Assembly (NCBI RefSeq): GCF_006715085.1
Contig: NZ_VFMM01000001.1
Coordinates: forward strand, 3,534,001-3,598,000
Length of the DNA stretch: 64,000 bases
Source: Kribbella jejuensis
Lineage (GTDB): Bacteria > Actinomycetota > Actinomycetes > Propionibacteriales > Kribbellaceae
Direction of reading: 5' to 3'
Of the stretch, positions 52,631 to 60,972 are shown in pieces (position 1 is the first letter of the stretch; each line of letters opens with the position of its first letter). The position numbers were made by a program, and so were the translations under genes. Below the pieces are notes generated by a model. The model was not told the origin of the DNA and ran no database searches. It saw only the letters and a list, made by a program, of their open reading frames with translations.

Positions 52631-53782
52631 GTGCGGATTCTGATGATCGCGCAGTCCCCGATCGCCGGGGACTCGCGGATCCTGCGGGAGGCGACAGCGC
52701 TCGCCGCGGCCGGTCACACGCTGCATGTGATCGGCCGGGATGTTCCTGCAGACTTCGAGATCGGCCCGGGGATCACGGTCGAGTCCGTCTCCCGCTCCTC
52801 CGGGCTGCGGTCCGGGAACGGCGGGCTGACCGTCGGGCACGGGCATTCCGGTCCGAAGGTGCTGGCGAAGCGGTTCGGGCGGTGGTTGCTGCTGCCGGAG
52901 CATCGGTCGCGCACCGAGAAGCAGTGGCGGCTCGCCGCGGCTCCTCGGGTGGCCGCGGCTGGGCCGGTTGATGTGGTTCATGCGCATGACTTCAACACGC
53001 TCGAGCTTGCGGCTGAGTACGCCGCTGCTTGGTCGGCGGCTCTGGTTTACGACAGCCACGAGCTGTGGTTCGACCGGGCGTTGCCGGGGCGGCCTACGCC
53101 GTTGTGGCGTGCGCGTGGGCGTCGGTACGAGATCTCGCTGGCGTCACGGGCTCGGGTGGTGTTCACGGTCTCGGACGGGATCGCTGCTCGGCTGCGGTCG
53201 CGTGGGTTGGCGGATGTGCGGGTCGTGCGGAACACGTTCCCGCGCGCGGACGACGTACCTGCTGCGCCTGCTCGTCCTGAAGGCTTGCTGTACGCCGGGC
53301 GCGTCGGGGCCGGGCGGGATCTGCCGACTGTCGTCGCGGCGGCTCGTCAATTGGCGCCGTTCCGTACGGTGCTGATGGGGTCGGTGGATCCCAACTATCG
53401 TTTGGATCTCGGGCCGGTGGAGACCGTGCCCGAGCGCTCGATCGACGAGGTCGACGACACGCTGCGGACGTACGGCATCTCGCTGGTCACTCTCACCAAT
53501 ACCTGCGAGAACCACCGGTTGGCGCTTCCCAACAAACTCTTCCACGCCGTACGGGCAGGCGTGCCGGTGGTTGCTGCGGATCTTCCGGAGCTCCGGGCTG
53601 TCGTCACCAGGTACCAACTCGGTGCCCTGTACGAGCCCGGCAACCCCGACTCGCTGACCACCGCGGTCCGCACAGTCATCGACAACTACCCCACCTACAC
53701 CGAAGGCGTCCGCAAAGCCGCCACAGAACTCAACTGGGAACACGACGCCGCCACGCTGGTGGCTGCTTACGCCGATCTCTGA
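52631..53782 (+). CDS. Glycosyltransferase, GT4 family
   Basis: The 383-residue protein resembles the N-terminal GT4 half of its upstream neighbour: MIAQSPIAGDSRILREATALAAAGHTLHVIG, VVHAHDFNTLELA, LVYDSHELWFDRAL, GLLYAGRVGAGRDLPTVV and ALPNKLFHAVRAGVPVVAADLPE. GTG 52631 follows the previous TAA directly. It is the last gene of the gapless glycan operon. Sugar specificity unknown. Confidence 0.9.
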   Translation: MRILMIAQSPIAGDSRILREATALAAAGHTLHVIGRDVPADFEIGPGITVESVSRSSGLRSGNGGLTVGHGHSGPKVLAKRFGRWLLLPEHRSRTEKQWRLAAAPRVAAAGPVDVVHAHDFNTLELAAEYAAAWSAALVYDSHELWFDRALPGRPTPLWRARGRRYEISLASRARVVFTVSDGIAARLRSRGLADVRVVRNTFPRADDVPAAPARPEGLLYAGRVGAGRDLPTVVAAARQLAPFRTVLMGSVDPNYRLDLGPVETVPERSIDEVDDTLRTYGISLVTLTNTCENHRLALPNKLFHAVRAGVPVVAADLPELRAVVTRYQLGALYEPGNPDSLTTAVRTVIDNYPTYTEGVRKAATELNWEHDAATLVAAYADL

Positions 53783-53839
53783 ACGTCCGCAACTTTCTGT
53801 CGTCGCCCGGTATCAAGGAGCGTGAAAGGGGGCGACGAC

Positions 53840-54820
53840 ATGAACCGACGACTGACTGCCCTGACCGGAAGTGCCGTACTCGCGCTGACTGCTCTGCTGC
53901 CGGCGGCCGCACACGCCGAGGGTGCCGCCAAGCCGGACCCGACCAAGCCGGGAGCCACGGTGCCCGGTACCAATCGGAAGATCACCGCCGCGCAGGCAAA
54001 CGCCTGCTTCGTCTGGCAGGGCGGGGTGACCGCGGCCGGCGGCCACCACTTCTCGGACCCAACCGCAACCACACCTCCGACGGTGCCGGACGACTGGACC
54101 GACGCAGGCGTCTTCAAACCGGGGCAGATCCGGTTGAGTGCGCGGCAGACGATCGAGCCGGACATCTCCGGTACCGACCGCTACGGGTACGTCGTGATCG
54201 GCGACGCGCTCTACTACAGCTATTACCAGGTGTACGGCGACGGCACGATCGACAACCAGTCGTTGTCGCGGGTCGGTGGCGGCTGGGGAAGCTTCACGTT
54301 CCTGGAGACGTCGGAGTACGAAAGCCCGGACAACGCGCCGAAGAAGATCTACCGGTCGACGTCGTACGCGCTGCGCAACGACGGCGTACTGTTCCGCTGG
54401 GACATGGGGGCGAAGGGCTGGCGGTCCACCGGGTCGTACAAGGGCTTCTCGGCCGTCAAGACGATGACGCTGATCGCCAAGACCCCGACGTACGACACCT
54501 TCCTCGCGAACACCCGCGGTGGCGCGCTGTACACGATCCGCATCCCGTCGGCCTCCCCGATGAAGCCGATCGTGAAGCAGGTCCGCACCCGCACCTGGCA
54601 GGGCTTCGAGACGCTGTCCGCGATGGGCTGCGGCAACTACGGCAGCCTGCTGCTGGCCGTCGACAAGGACACCGACAAGTCGTACCTGTACGCCGTTGGT
54701 CACGCCAACGGTCTGTCGACCGTGATCCAGTCCCGCGGCGAGGTGAAAGCCGACTTCAACGACCCGGTGAGCTTCCGCTGGGTCCCGATCCCCGTCTACG
54801 ACACTGCCAACGGCGACTGA
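53840..54820 (+). CDS. Secreted protein, tachylectin/beta-propeller-like
   Basis: A Sec signal peptide is clear (MNRRLTALTGSAVLALTALLPAAAHA, residues 1-26 of the ATG 53840 reading; AAGGGGG lies upstream). The mature 300 residues contain repeated strands of the kind seen in propeller lectins (GYVVIGDALYYSYYQV, TSYALRNDGVLFRWDM, NTRGGALYTIRI, KSYLYAVGHANG). A carbohydrate-binding or surface role would fit its position after the glycan operon; the fold call is inference. It overlaps the convergent XRE gene by 25 bases. Confidence 0.75.
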   Translation: MNRRLTALTGSAVLALTALLPAAAHAEGAAKPDPTKPGATVPGTNRKITAAQANACFVWQGGVTAAGGHHFSDPTATTPPTVPDDWTDAGVFKPGQIRLSARQTIEPDISGTDRYGYVVIGDALYYSYYQVYGDGTIDNQSLSRVGGGWGSFTFLETSEYESPDNAPKKIYRSTSYALRNDGVLFRWDMGAKGWRSTGSYKGFSAVKTMTLIAKTPTYDTFLANTRGGALYTIRIPSASPMKPIVKQVRTRTWQGFETLSAMGCGNYGSLLLAVDKDTDKSYLYAVGHANGLSTVIQSRGEVKADFNDPVSFRWVPIPVYDTANGD

Positions 54821-55614
54821 CCGCGTTCACCGCGGTTCAGCCAAGCCTCAGTGGTTGCGTCGGCGGGCGTGTAGGTGATGACGTGCTGGCCGTCGTCGCC
54901 CGGGAGTTGTAGGGACTCCAGAGTGAAGGTCAGCCGGCCCGCGGTGGGATGGTTGAGGGCTTTCGGGCAGTGGGACCGGTTCTGGACGTCGTTGGACGTC
55001 CAGAACCCGTCGAAGTCCGGGCTTGCTGCGCGGAGCTCAGCGGCCAGGGTGCTCAGTTCCGTGTCGTCGGCGTACTCAGCTGACGCTCTGCGAAGTAGCG
55101 CGACCGCGTCCCGCGCGACGGTCTGCCAGTCGGCGTAGTACTCGCGGGCGCTCGGATCCAGGAAGTACAGACGGGCGAGGTTGCGCTCCGCCCCGTTCTC
55201 GAAGTCCGCGACGACCTCCAGCGCGGCCGCGTTCCAGGCCAGTACGTTGCTCAGCCGGTCCACCACAAGCGCGGGCAGTTCGTGCATCGCCTCGATCATC
55301 GCTCGGAGCTGCGGCCGTACGGCGGTCTTCGGCGGTACCGCGGGCGGCGCCGAGCAGGCCAACTGCCTCAGGTGGTCCCGCTCGGTCCGGTCCAGGCGGA
55401 GTGCGTCCGCGACCGCCGTGAGTACCGCGGTCGACGGGTTCCCGGCGCGGCCCTGCTCGAGGCGGACGTAGTAGTCGACGCTCACATTCGCCAGCAGCGC
55501 GACCTCCTCGCGGCGCAGCCCGCTGACCCGGCGATCCCGGCCGGGCGGCAACCCGACGTCGTCGGGCCGTACCTTCGACCGCCGGCTCTGCAGGAACTGT
55601 CCCAACGCCTTCAC
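54796..55614 (-). CDS. XRE-family regulator with MmyB-like ligand domain
   Basis: The 272-residue protein has an N-terminal helix-turn-helix (GLRREEVALLANVSVDYYVRLEQGRAGNPSTAVLTAVADAL) and a C-terminal MmyB-type PAS-like domain (MHELPALVVDRLSNVLAWNAAALEVVADF; FWTSNDVQNR; HPTAGRLTFTLESLQLPG). This common actinobacterial family usually controls the divergent gene, here a short-chain dehydrogenase. Starting at GTG 55614, GATACT (55621-55626) lies 6 bases upstream, suggesting a leaderless transcript. Confidence 0.9.
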   Translation of the reverse strand: MKALGQFLQSRRSKVRPDDVGLPPGRDRRVSGLRREEVALLANVSVDYYVRLEQGRAGNPSTAVLTAVADALRLDRTERDHLRQLACSAPPAVPPKTAVRPQLRAMIEAMHELPALVVDRLSNVLAWNAAALEVVADFENGAERNLARLYFLDPSAREYYADWQTVARDAVALLRRASAEYADDTELSTLAAELRAASPDFDGFWTSNDVQNRSHCPKALNHPTAGRLTFTLESLQLPGDDGQHVITYTPADATTEAWLNRGERGQSPLAVS

Positions 55615-55706
55615 CCGCCCAGTATCCCAGCGGCCTGGGTAGGACTGCCGGACCTACGGTCAGAGCGGATCTTCTGGGCCCGCCGGCCCGCCGACAGGCT
55701 GAAGCC

Positions 55707-56450
55707 ATGACCAACCGCATCGCACTCGTCACCGGCGCCGCCAGCGGTATCGGCGCCGCCGTCGCCACCCGTCTCGCCGCCGACGGCGCGTCCGTGGCAC
55801 TGCTCGCCCGGCGCCGTGACCGCCTCGAGAAGGTCGCCGCGCAGATCACCGAGTCCGGCGGTACGGCGCTCGTCGTACCGGCCGATGTCTCCGCGCCGGA
55901 GTCCGTCGCCGCGGCGGCAGCCGTAGTACACAAGGAGTTCGGCGACGTCGATCTGCTGGTGAACAACGCCGGCCTGATGCGGGTCGTACCCTTCGCGGAC
56001 GGCCCGCTCGACGACTGGCGCCGTGCCATCGACGTCAACCTGACCGGCGTCGTCAACGTCACGCACGCGTTCCTGCCCGCGCTCAAGCGCTCGGCCGCGA
56101 CTCGTACGACCGACCTGATCAACGTGTCGTCCCTCGCCGGGGAGCGGATCAACCCCGGAATGGCGGTGTACGGCGCCTCCAAGGCCGCCGTCAGCCACCT
56201 GACCCGCACCCTCCGCGCCGAACTCGCCCCCGAAGGCATCCGCGTCACCGACCTCGAGCCCGGCATGATCGACGCCACCGAACTCGCCGACACGTTCCCG
56301 GCCGAACTCCGGTCCATGGTCGACGACCTGCGCGCGGGCCTGCCCGCCGTACCCGTCGCGGAGGTGGCGGACCTGATCGCGTACGTCGTCACTCGCCCAC
56401 GCGACGTCAACCTCCCGCACCTGGTCATCCAGCCGTCGAAGGAGATCTAG
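55707..56450 (+). CDS. Short-chain dehydrogenase/reductase
   Basis: The 247-residue enzyme has the classical SDR signature: TGAASGIGAAVA (cofactor loop), LLARRRDRL with the arginines that favour NADP, NNAG, the catalytic Ser in NVSSLAG and YGASK with Tyr-x-x-x-Lys. The substrate is not predictable. It is divergent from the MmyB-like regulator, which probably represses it, and converges with the NAD-kinase-like gene (4-base overlap). Confidence 0.92.
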   Translation: MTNRIALVTGAASGIGAAVATRLAADGASVALLARRRDRLEKVAAQITESGGTALVVPADVSAPESVAAAAAVVHKEFGDVDLLVNNAGLMRVVPFADGPLDDWRRAIDVNLTGVVNVTHAFLPALKRSAATRTTDLINVSSLAGERINPGMAVYGASKAAVSHLTRTLRAELAPEGIRVTDLEPGMIDATELADTFPAELRSMVDDLRAGLPAVPVAEVADLIAYVVTRPRDVNLPHLVIQPSKEI

Positions 56451-57322
56451 AGCACGAGGTGCAACTTGGTCGAAGCGACAGCGACCGAGACTCGCTGGCC
56501 CCAGGTGATGCTCAAGGTGTCGGATTCCATGCCGTCGCCGAAAACGACCAGGTCCGACTCGGCGGTGATCGTCAGCGAGTCCGGTGCCTTGAGCAAACCT
56601 TCGGTGTGGTCGGTGCCGGTCGCGGGCGACGGCCAGGCCTCGCGAACGAACCAGCATAGGACGGGATCCGTTGGTGTTGGCAGGGCCAATGAACTGTGTC
56701 GTTCCTGCCAGGCGGAGCGGCACCAGCCGGTCGCGCCGGTACCGGTACCGACCAGGATCCCGGACGACGACTGCCGCTCGGGTAGCCCGTCCGGCGACGC
56801 GAGCCGGTAGCGCGCGGACTGGTGTGTCCGGTGGCCGACGTACACCTCGTTCAGCGCCAGGAGTTGCTGGCCGTCATCGGTGCTCGCGGCAACCATTGTG
56901 TGTTCGGCGACCTGCGAGGACCGCAGCAGGTCGGCAAGAGCGGTCGGTTCGTGCGGGACGAGTACGCCGGGATTCCGTGAGGGCTCGGGATTGATCCCGA
57001 TCACCGGCTGGCCGTCCAGGTACTTGGCCACGTTCGCGACCAGGCCGTCCTGCCCGACCGCGATTACCACGTCCTCCGGGCCGAACCCGAACCTGTCCAG
57101 ATCGTTGCGCTCGGCAACCGCACGGCGCCAGTCGAGCGGTATCGCTGCCGACACGGTCGCCAGCGCGTCCTGCTGGGCCTGGTGCCGGGCGTCGAGTTCC
57201 GCCAGGTCCCGCCCGCGGCCGGCGAGGAAGAAGCCGGCCTGCTGTCGCGTCCCGTGCCGAGCGACGAGCTCGGTCAGCTCGGTCGCCCGGTGTACGATCA
57301 CCGCCCTGGGTGGCAGGCTCAT
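56447..57322 (-). CDS. NAD kinase-like protein
   Basis: The 291-residue protein has the ATP-NAD kinase layout: AVGQDGLVANVAKYLDGQPVIGINPEPSRNPGVLVP, where GQDG replaces the usual GGDG, then ALNEVYVGHRTHQSARYRL (NE motif) and SSGILVGTGTGATGW. The catalytic Asp of GxDG is kept. It may phosphorylate NAD to NADP or a related molecule. It lies 13 bases downstream of the SPFH gene in one operon, opposite an NrtR-type regulator, which supports an NAD-linked role. Confidence 0.8.
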   Translation of the reverse strand: MSLPPRAVIVHRATELTELVARHGTRQQAGFFLAGRGRDLAELDARHQAQQDALATVSAAIPLDWRRAVAERNDLDRFGFGPEDVVIAVGQDGLVANVAKYLDGQPVIGINPEPSRNPGVLVPHEPTALADLLRSSQVAEHTMVAASTDDGQQLLALNEVYVGHRTHQSARYRLASPDGLPERQSSSGILVGTGTGATGWCRSAWQERHSSLALPTPTDPVLCWFVREAWPSPATGTDHTEGLLKAPDSLTITAESDLVVFGDGMESDTLSITWGQRVSVAVASTKLHLVL

Positions 57323-57335
57323 GCGAACTCACTGC

Positions 57336-58328
57336 TCATCGGGACTCGGCCAGCTTCGTGAGCAGCGGGGTGATCAGGTCCGGCGTCAGGTTCAGCGTGC
57401 CGATCTCGGGCAGCGCGCCCTGCTTGATCGCCATCGCGAGGATCGTGCCCTGGTCGAGTTCGGCGTACGCGTCCAGCAGCGCCTTCTCGGCCGCCGCCTC
57501 CGCCTCACCGATCACGCGCTTGGCGTCCGCTTCGGCCTCGGCCAGTGCGCGCTGCCGCGCGGCCGCGGCCTGCGTTTCGATCTGACCGGCTGCCGCCGCC
57601 TCGGTGGCTCGGGTGCGCTCGTTCTGGCCGCGCTGGTTGACCAGCTGCTCCTCGCGGCGGGCGAGCTCGATCTGGTTCTGCAGTTCGTTCTCGGCGATCG
57701 ACCGTTCGCGTTCGACCGCGAGCGCGCGCCGTTCGTACGTCGCCTTGTCCGCCGCCTGCTGCATCAGCTCGCGGGTCGGGGTCTGCAGCGCCTTCTCTAC
57801 GTCGCGCTCCGCGCGTACGGCGACGACCCGGACGTCCTCGACGCCGATCCCGAGCTCGGTCAGCCGCTGGTCCTCGCGTAGTCCGGTGCCGACCGTCGCA
57901 CGGAGCGCGCTCATGCCCTCGGACAGCGCCTCCGTCAGCGTCATCCGGGCGAGCAGGTCGAGCGCGGTCTGCTGGGCGAGCTCGGTCAGCAATCCACCCA
58001 GCTGCTCGAGCGGGGTGGATCGCCACAGTCCGGTGTCCGGGTCGATCCCGAAGTCGAGCCGGCTCGACGCCAGCGCCGGGTCGATGACGCGGTACGTGAC
58101 GGTGGCCTGGACGGCGACGTCCTGGAAGTCCTGGGTCCGCCCGTGGAACAGCAGCGGCTGCTCGCGGTCGTCGACCGGGATCTCGCTCAGCGACGAGTTC
58201 AGCGCCCGGAACCAGAACGCCTGACCGGCGCCGTCGTGCGCGATCCTGCCGTTCCGCAGATGCCGCACATGGGTGGTCGGGTTGGCCCGTAGGTGGCTGA
58301 TGAAGCCGAACCGGGTGATGTCTGCCAT
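57336..58328 (-). CDS. SPFH/Band-7 domain protein
   Basis: From ATG 58328 (AAGGAG upstream) the protein has 330 residues. Residues about 15-190 form an SPFH (band 7) domain (DFQDVAVQATVTYRVIDPALA; GIGVEDVRVVAVRAERDVEKALQTPTRE). A long Ala/Glu/Gln/Arg coiled coil spans about 190-290. There is no N-terminal membrane helix, so it may attach peripherally or act in the cytosol. SPFH proteins oligomerise as scaffolds. Its partner in the operon is the NAD-kinase-like gene. Confidence 0.85.
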   Translation of the reverse strand: MADITRFGFISHLRANPTTHVRHLRNGRIAHDGAGQAFWFRALNSSLSEIPVDDREQPLLFHGRTQDFQDVAVQATVTYRVIDPALASSRLDFGIDPDTGLWRSTPLEQLGGLLTELAQQTALDLLARMTLTEALSEGMSALRATVGTGLREDQRLTELGIGVEDVRVVAVRAERDVEKALQTPTRELMQQAADKATYERRALAVERERSIAENELQNQIELARREEQLVNQRGQNERTRATEAAAAGQIETQAAAARQRALAEAEADAKRVIGEAEAAAEKALLDAYAELDQGTILAMAIKQGALPEIGTLNLTPDLITPLLTKLAESR

Positions 58329-58344
58329 CTCTTCGCTCTCCTTG

Positions 58345-58359
58345 TCGTCACTATGACGA
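58345..58359. promoter_or_regulatory. Operator 1 of the nrtR/SPFH divergent region
   Basis: TCGTCA-CTA-TGACGA is a perfect 6-bp inverted repeat with 3-base centre; outer CTT/AAG extend the symmetry. On the minus strand it covers the -10 region (TATCGT) of a promoter whose -35 is TTGACG, so a bound protein would block the SPFH-NAD-kinase operon. Confidence 0.8.
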
Positions 58360-58378
58360 TAAGGAGTCGAATGACTTC

Positions 58379-58393
58379 TCGTCAAGGTGACGA
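58379..58393. promoter_or_regulatory. Operator 2 of the nrtR/SPFH divergent region
   Basis: TCGTCA-AGG-TGACGA is the same inverted repeat as operator 1, 34 bases away centre to centre. It lies just upstream of the TAAGAT -10 (58395-58400) of the Nudix regulator, in its promoter spacer, as expected for autoregulation. Confidence 0.8.
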
Positions 58394-58407
58394 TTAAGAT
58401 GCGGGAT

Positions 58408-59079
58408 ATGGACTTCGTACCGCTCGGCCTGGCCGCCGACCTGGTCATCCTGACCGTCCGCGACGGGCGCCTGCAGGTGTTGCTGATCCGCCGCGGCATC
58501 CCGCCGTACGAGGGCCAATGGGCGCTGCCCGGCGGATTCGTCCGGCCGGACGAGGACCTGGAGACGACGGCGCGCCGCGAGCTCGCGGAGGAGACGGGTC
58601 TGACCACCGAACGGATCCACCTCGAGCAGCTCGCGACGTACGGCGCCCCCGACCGCGATCCGCGCGGCCGGGTCGTCAGCGTGGCGTACCTCGCCCTGGT
58701 GCCTGATCTGCCGGCGCCGGTCGCGGGCTCGGACGCCGCATCCGCCAGCTGGATCGACGTACAGAAGGTCCGCGGGCTCGCGTTCGACCACGACCGGATC
58801 CTCACCGACGGCGTGGAACGGGCCCGCGCGAAGCTCGAGTACTCCCCGCTGGCGACCGCGTTCTGCCCACCGGAGTTCACCATCTCCGAACTCCGCGGCG
58901 TCTACGAGGCCGTCTGGGGCACCCCCCTCGACCCCCGCAACTTCCATCGCAAGGTCACCAAAACCCCCGACTTCGTCGCCCCCGTAGGCACCACCACAAC
59001 CCGAGACGGCGGCCGCCCCGCCCAACTCTTCCACCGAGGCACCGCCACCACCCTCCACCCCCCAATGACGCGCGCGTGA
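58408..59079 (+). CDS. nrtR: NrtR-type Nudix transcriptional regulator
   Basis: The protein (223 residues from ATG 58408) joins an N-terminal Nudix domain to the C-terminal winged helix of NrtR (SPLATAFCPPEFTISELRGVYEAVWG, then LDPRNFHRKVTKTPDF). NrtR proteins sense ADP-ribose or related NAD products and repress NAD-metabolism genes. The Nudix box (residues 43-65, G-x5-E-x7-RELAEETGL) is intact, so hydrolase activity may persist. TAAGAT ends 7 bases before this ATG, implying a leaderless start; GTG 58387 would lie inside the operator. It faces the SPFH-NAD-kinase operon. Confidence 0.88.
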   Translation: MDFVPLGLAADLVILTVRDGRLQVLLIRRGIPPYEGQWALPGGFVRPDEDLETTARRELAEETGLTTERIHLEQLATYGAPDRDPRGRVVSVAYLALVPDLPAPVAGSDAASASWIDVQKVRGLAFDHDRILTDGVERARAKLEYSPLATAFCPPEFTISELRGVYEAVWGTPLDPRNFHRKVTKTPDFVAPVGTTTTRDGGRPAQLFHRGTATTLHPPMTRA

Positions 59080-59132
59080 TGCGCGCCTGGCGGTGACTTT
59101 GTGCTGTCGGAGTAGGCACTTAGAGTTCACGC

Positions 59133-59648
59133 ATGCCCGAGCACGTATTCGTCGACGAGAGCAAGGCCAGAGGTCTGCTCATGGCGGCAATCGCGTGCCC
59201 GGCCGAAGCCGTAAACACCCACCGCCGGATAATGGCCGGTCTCCTGATGCCTCGGGAGCGTCGGATTCATTTCACCAAGGAGTCGCCGGCGCGACGGCGG
59301 AAAATCCTCGCAGCCATTGCCGAGTTCGGTCTCACTGCCCGCCTATATCAGGCGGACAAGGACACGATCGCCGCGCGGAGAGCTTGCTTGGCGAGGATGG
59401 TCTGTGACATCGCCGGCTCCGCGGAGCGAATGGTGATTGAGCGGGACGAGTCCACGGTTGTGGTGGACAAGCAGGTGTTGTTCCGGGCGGCGCGGGAGTA
59501 CGACTGCGCGGAGAGCCTGCGGTACGAGCTGCTGGCGGCGCATTCGGATCCGATGTTGTGGATACCTGATGCCGTTGCCTGGTCCTGGGTGAAGGGCGGC
59601 GAGTGGCGGGACCTGATAGCGCCGTACGCGACCCTGATCCAGGTCTAG
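59133..59648 (+). CDS. DUF3800-like hypothetical protein
   Basis: The 171-residue protein starts HVFVDESKARGLLMAAIACPA and has a conserved RRIHFTKESPARRRKILAAIAEFGL stretch, followed by ERDESTVVVDK. The early FVDES acidic motif resembles DUF3800 proteins, an RNase H-like group of unknown function. Similar stand-alone proteins are scattered in actinobacteria. It is not obviously linked to either neighbour. Confidence 0.7.
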   Translation: MPEHVFVDESKARGLLMAAIACPAEAVNTHRRIMAGLLMPRERRIHFTKESPARRRKILAAIAEFGLTARLYQADKDTIAARRACLARMVCDIAGSAERMVIERDESTVVVDKQVLFRAAREYDCAESLRYELLAAHSDPMLWIPDAVAWSWVKGGEWRDLIAPYATLIQV

Positions 59649-59657
59649 ACGCGCGAA

Positions 59658-59692
59658 ACCCGGCTCGCCAACCGTCCGGATGACTGCCGGGT
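59658..59692. terminator. Possible terminator between convergent genes
   Basis: ACCCGGC (59658-59664) pairs with GCCGGGT (59686-59692) across a 21-base loop, between the hypothetical gene and the PfkB kinase, which converge here. Confidence 0.35.
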
Positions 59693-59744
59693 CCACTTCC
59701 CGAGAGCTACTGCCCTGAGCTGAGTATCACTATACAGGATGTGA

Positions 59745-60650
59745 TCACCCGAGCTCTCTGGTTCGAACAGCCAGTTCCTCCGCGGTGATGAGGTTGGTGT
59801 GGGTGCCGGGGGTGGTGCAGGCCCAGGAGGCGGCGAGGGTGGCGGCTTGGGCGGATTCGGGCCAGGTGGCGCCGTCCAGGTAGCGGGCCAGGAAGGCGGC
59901 GACGTACGCGTCACCGGCGCCGTTGGTGTCGACGATCGGGCGGTCGGGGAGGGTGACGGCGGGGAAGTGCCGTACTTTCTCGCCGCGGACGTGCAGGTAG
60001 CTGCCGTCGGCACCGGCCATCGCGACGACCACGTCGGCGCGGCCGTTGGCGAGGATCCACTCGACGCCGTCCGCCGGTAGCGCGGTGGTCGACACGAAGA
60101 CGATGTCGGAGGCGGTCGCGAAGTCCTTGTGGTGGTCGTTGCGGCCGTCCCAGTCGTGCAGGTCGGTGGAGATCGAGCGGTCCGCCGCGATCGCGTCCCG
60201 GAGCGCGTCCCGGGCGAAGTCCATGATCGAGACGTGCACGTGTTCCGCGCGCTGGATCAGTGGGCGCCAGAGGTTCGGGTCGACGCGCAGGCCGACCGGG
60301 TGCCGGCCGTCGTACATCGAGAGCCGGCGGCCGTCCGGGGCGACCAGGTTGACCGACCTGCGGGTACCGCTCGGGTGCAGGACGACGCGCAGCGGGATAC
60401 CCAGTTCGTCGTACGCGCGCCGGATCCGCGCGCCCTCCAGGTCGTCGCCGATCACGTCCACCAGGCCCGCGTGCAGCCCGAGCAGATGGCAGCCGAGCGC
60501 GACGCCGTGCCCCGTGTGCGCCACGTACGTCTCGATCGGCTGCACCGGAACCGTGTCCACATCCGCCAACGGCAGGTTCGGCACCCGCACGATCGTGTCG
60601 ATGCCTACGCCGCCGACCACCACCACGTCCAACTCCACGGGTCCCGTCAT
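59745..60650 (-). CDS. PfkB-family sugar kinase
   Basis: The 301-residue protein has the ribokinase fold: VVVVGGVGIDTIVRVPNLP at the N-terminus, YVAHTGHGVALGCHLLGLHAGLVDVIGDDLEGARIRR, and the catalytic DTNGAGDAYVAAFLA with its GAGD aspartate. It phosphorylates a sugar, nucleoside or similar alcohol with ATP; the substrate is unknown. The sugar-binding GG of the first motif is partly changed (THTGHGV in place of PGGKG). I chose ATG 60650, as further upstream sequence has no family match. Confidence 0.85.
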   Translation of the reverse strand: MTGPVELDVVVVGGVGIDTIVRVPNLPLADVDTVPVQPIETYVAHTGHGVALGCHLLGLHAGLVDVIGDDLEGARIRRAYDELGIPLRVVLHPSGTRRSVNLVAPDGRRLSMYDGRHPVGLRVDPNLWRPLIQRAEHVHVSIMDFARDALRDAIAADRSISTDLHDWDGRNDHHKDFATASDIVFVSTTALPADGVEWILANGRADVVVAMAGADGSYLHVRGEKVRHFPAVTLPDRPIVDTNGAGDAYVAAFLARYLDGATWPESAQAATLAASWACTTPGTHTNLITAEELAVRTRELG

Positions 60651-60717
60651 ACCCGACTTTCGCCAAGGATCACAGGTTTCTTCGGCAGCTGAACGCACAG
60701 TCCACACTCGTGCACAC

Positions 60718-60972
60718 TCAGTCGACCACAGCAGCGGTACGGCGGATGAGGGCGAGGTACTGCGTGCTCGGCCGGCGCACGTGACGGCGTTCCTCGGCCA
60801 GCACCTGCGCCGGCGTCCGGACCGCACCGTCAGGCAGCACGCGATGCCACAAGCTCGCCGAGCTGAGGCAGTACTCCTTGCTCTCGGCGTACGGCCCGTC
60901 GGTCAGTACCGGCGGCGAGCAGCTGCCCGCCGCCGGACGGGTGCGCGGTTCGGATCCGATCTGGTTCTGCAT
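60718..60972 (-). CDS. Small hypothetical protein (84 residues)
   Basis: ATG 60972 has a good GAGGAGG 8 bases upstream, which supports translation. The product (start MQNQIGSEPRTRPAAG) is basic in its second half, with RTPAQVLAEERRHVRRPSTQYLALIRR, and contains one Cys. I recognise no family. It fills most of the gap between the CoA-transferase operon and the PfkB gene; the rest of that gap (60651-60717, 60973-61073) shows nothing clear. Confidence 0.5.
   Translation of the reverse strand: MQNQIGSEPRTRPAAGSCSPPVLTDGPYAESKEYCLSSASLWHRVLPDGAVRTPAQVLAEERRHVRRPSTQYLALIRRTAAVVD

Noticed and set aside
49619..53059. 1146-codon minus-strand open frame across the glycosyltransferase genes
   Set aside because: It is antisense to three confident genes, is rich in Arg/Asp/Val/His as expected from GC-rich complementary frames, and has no family motifs or ribosome site.
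37631..53782. Horizontally acquired island
   Set aside because: Base composition and codon use match the surrounding genes and there are no integrase, transposase or tRNA-flank signs, although such operons often vary between strains.
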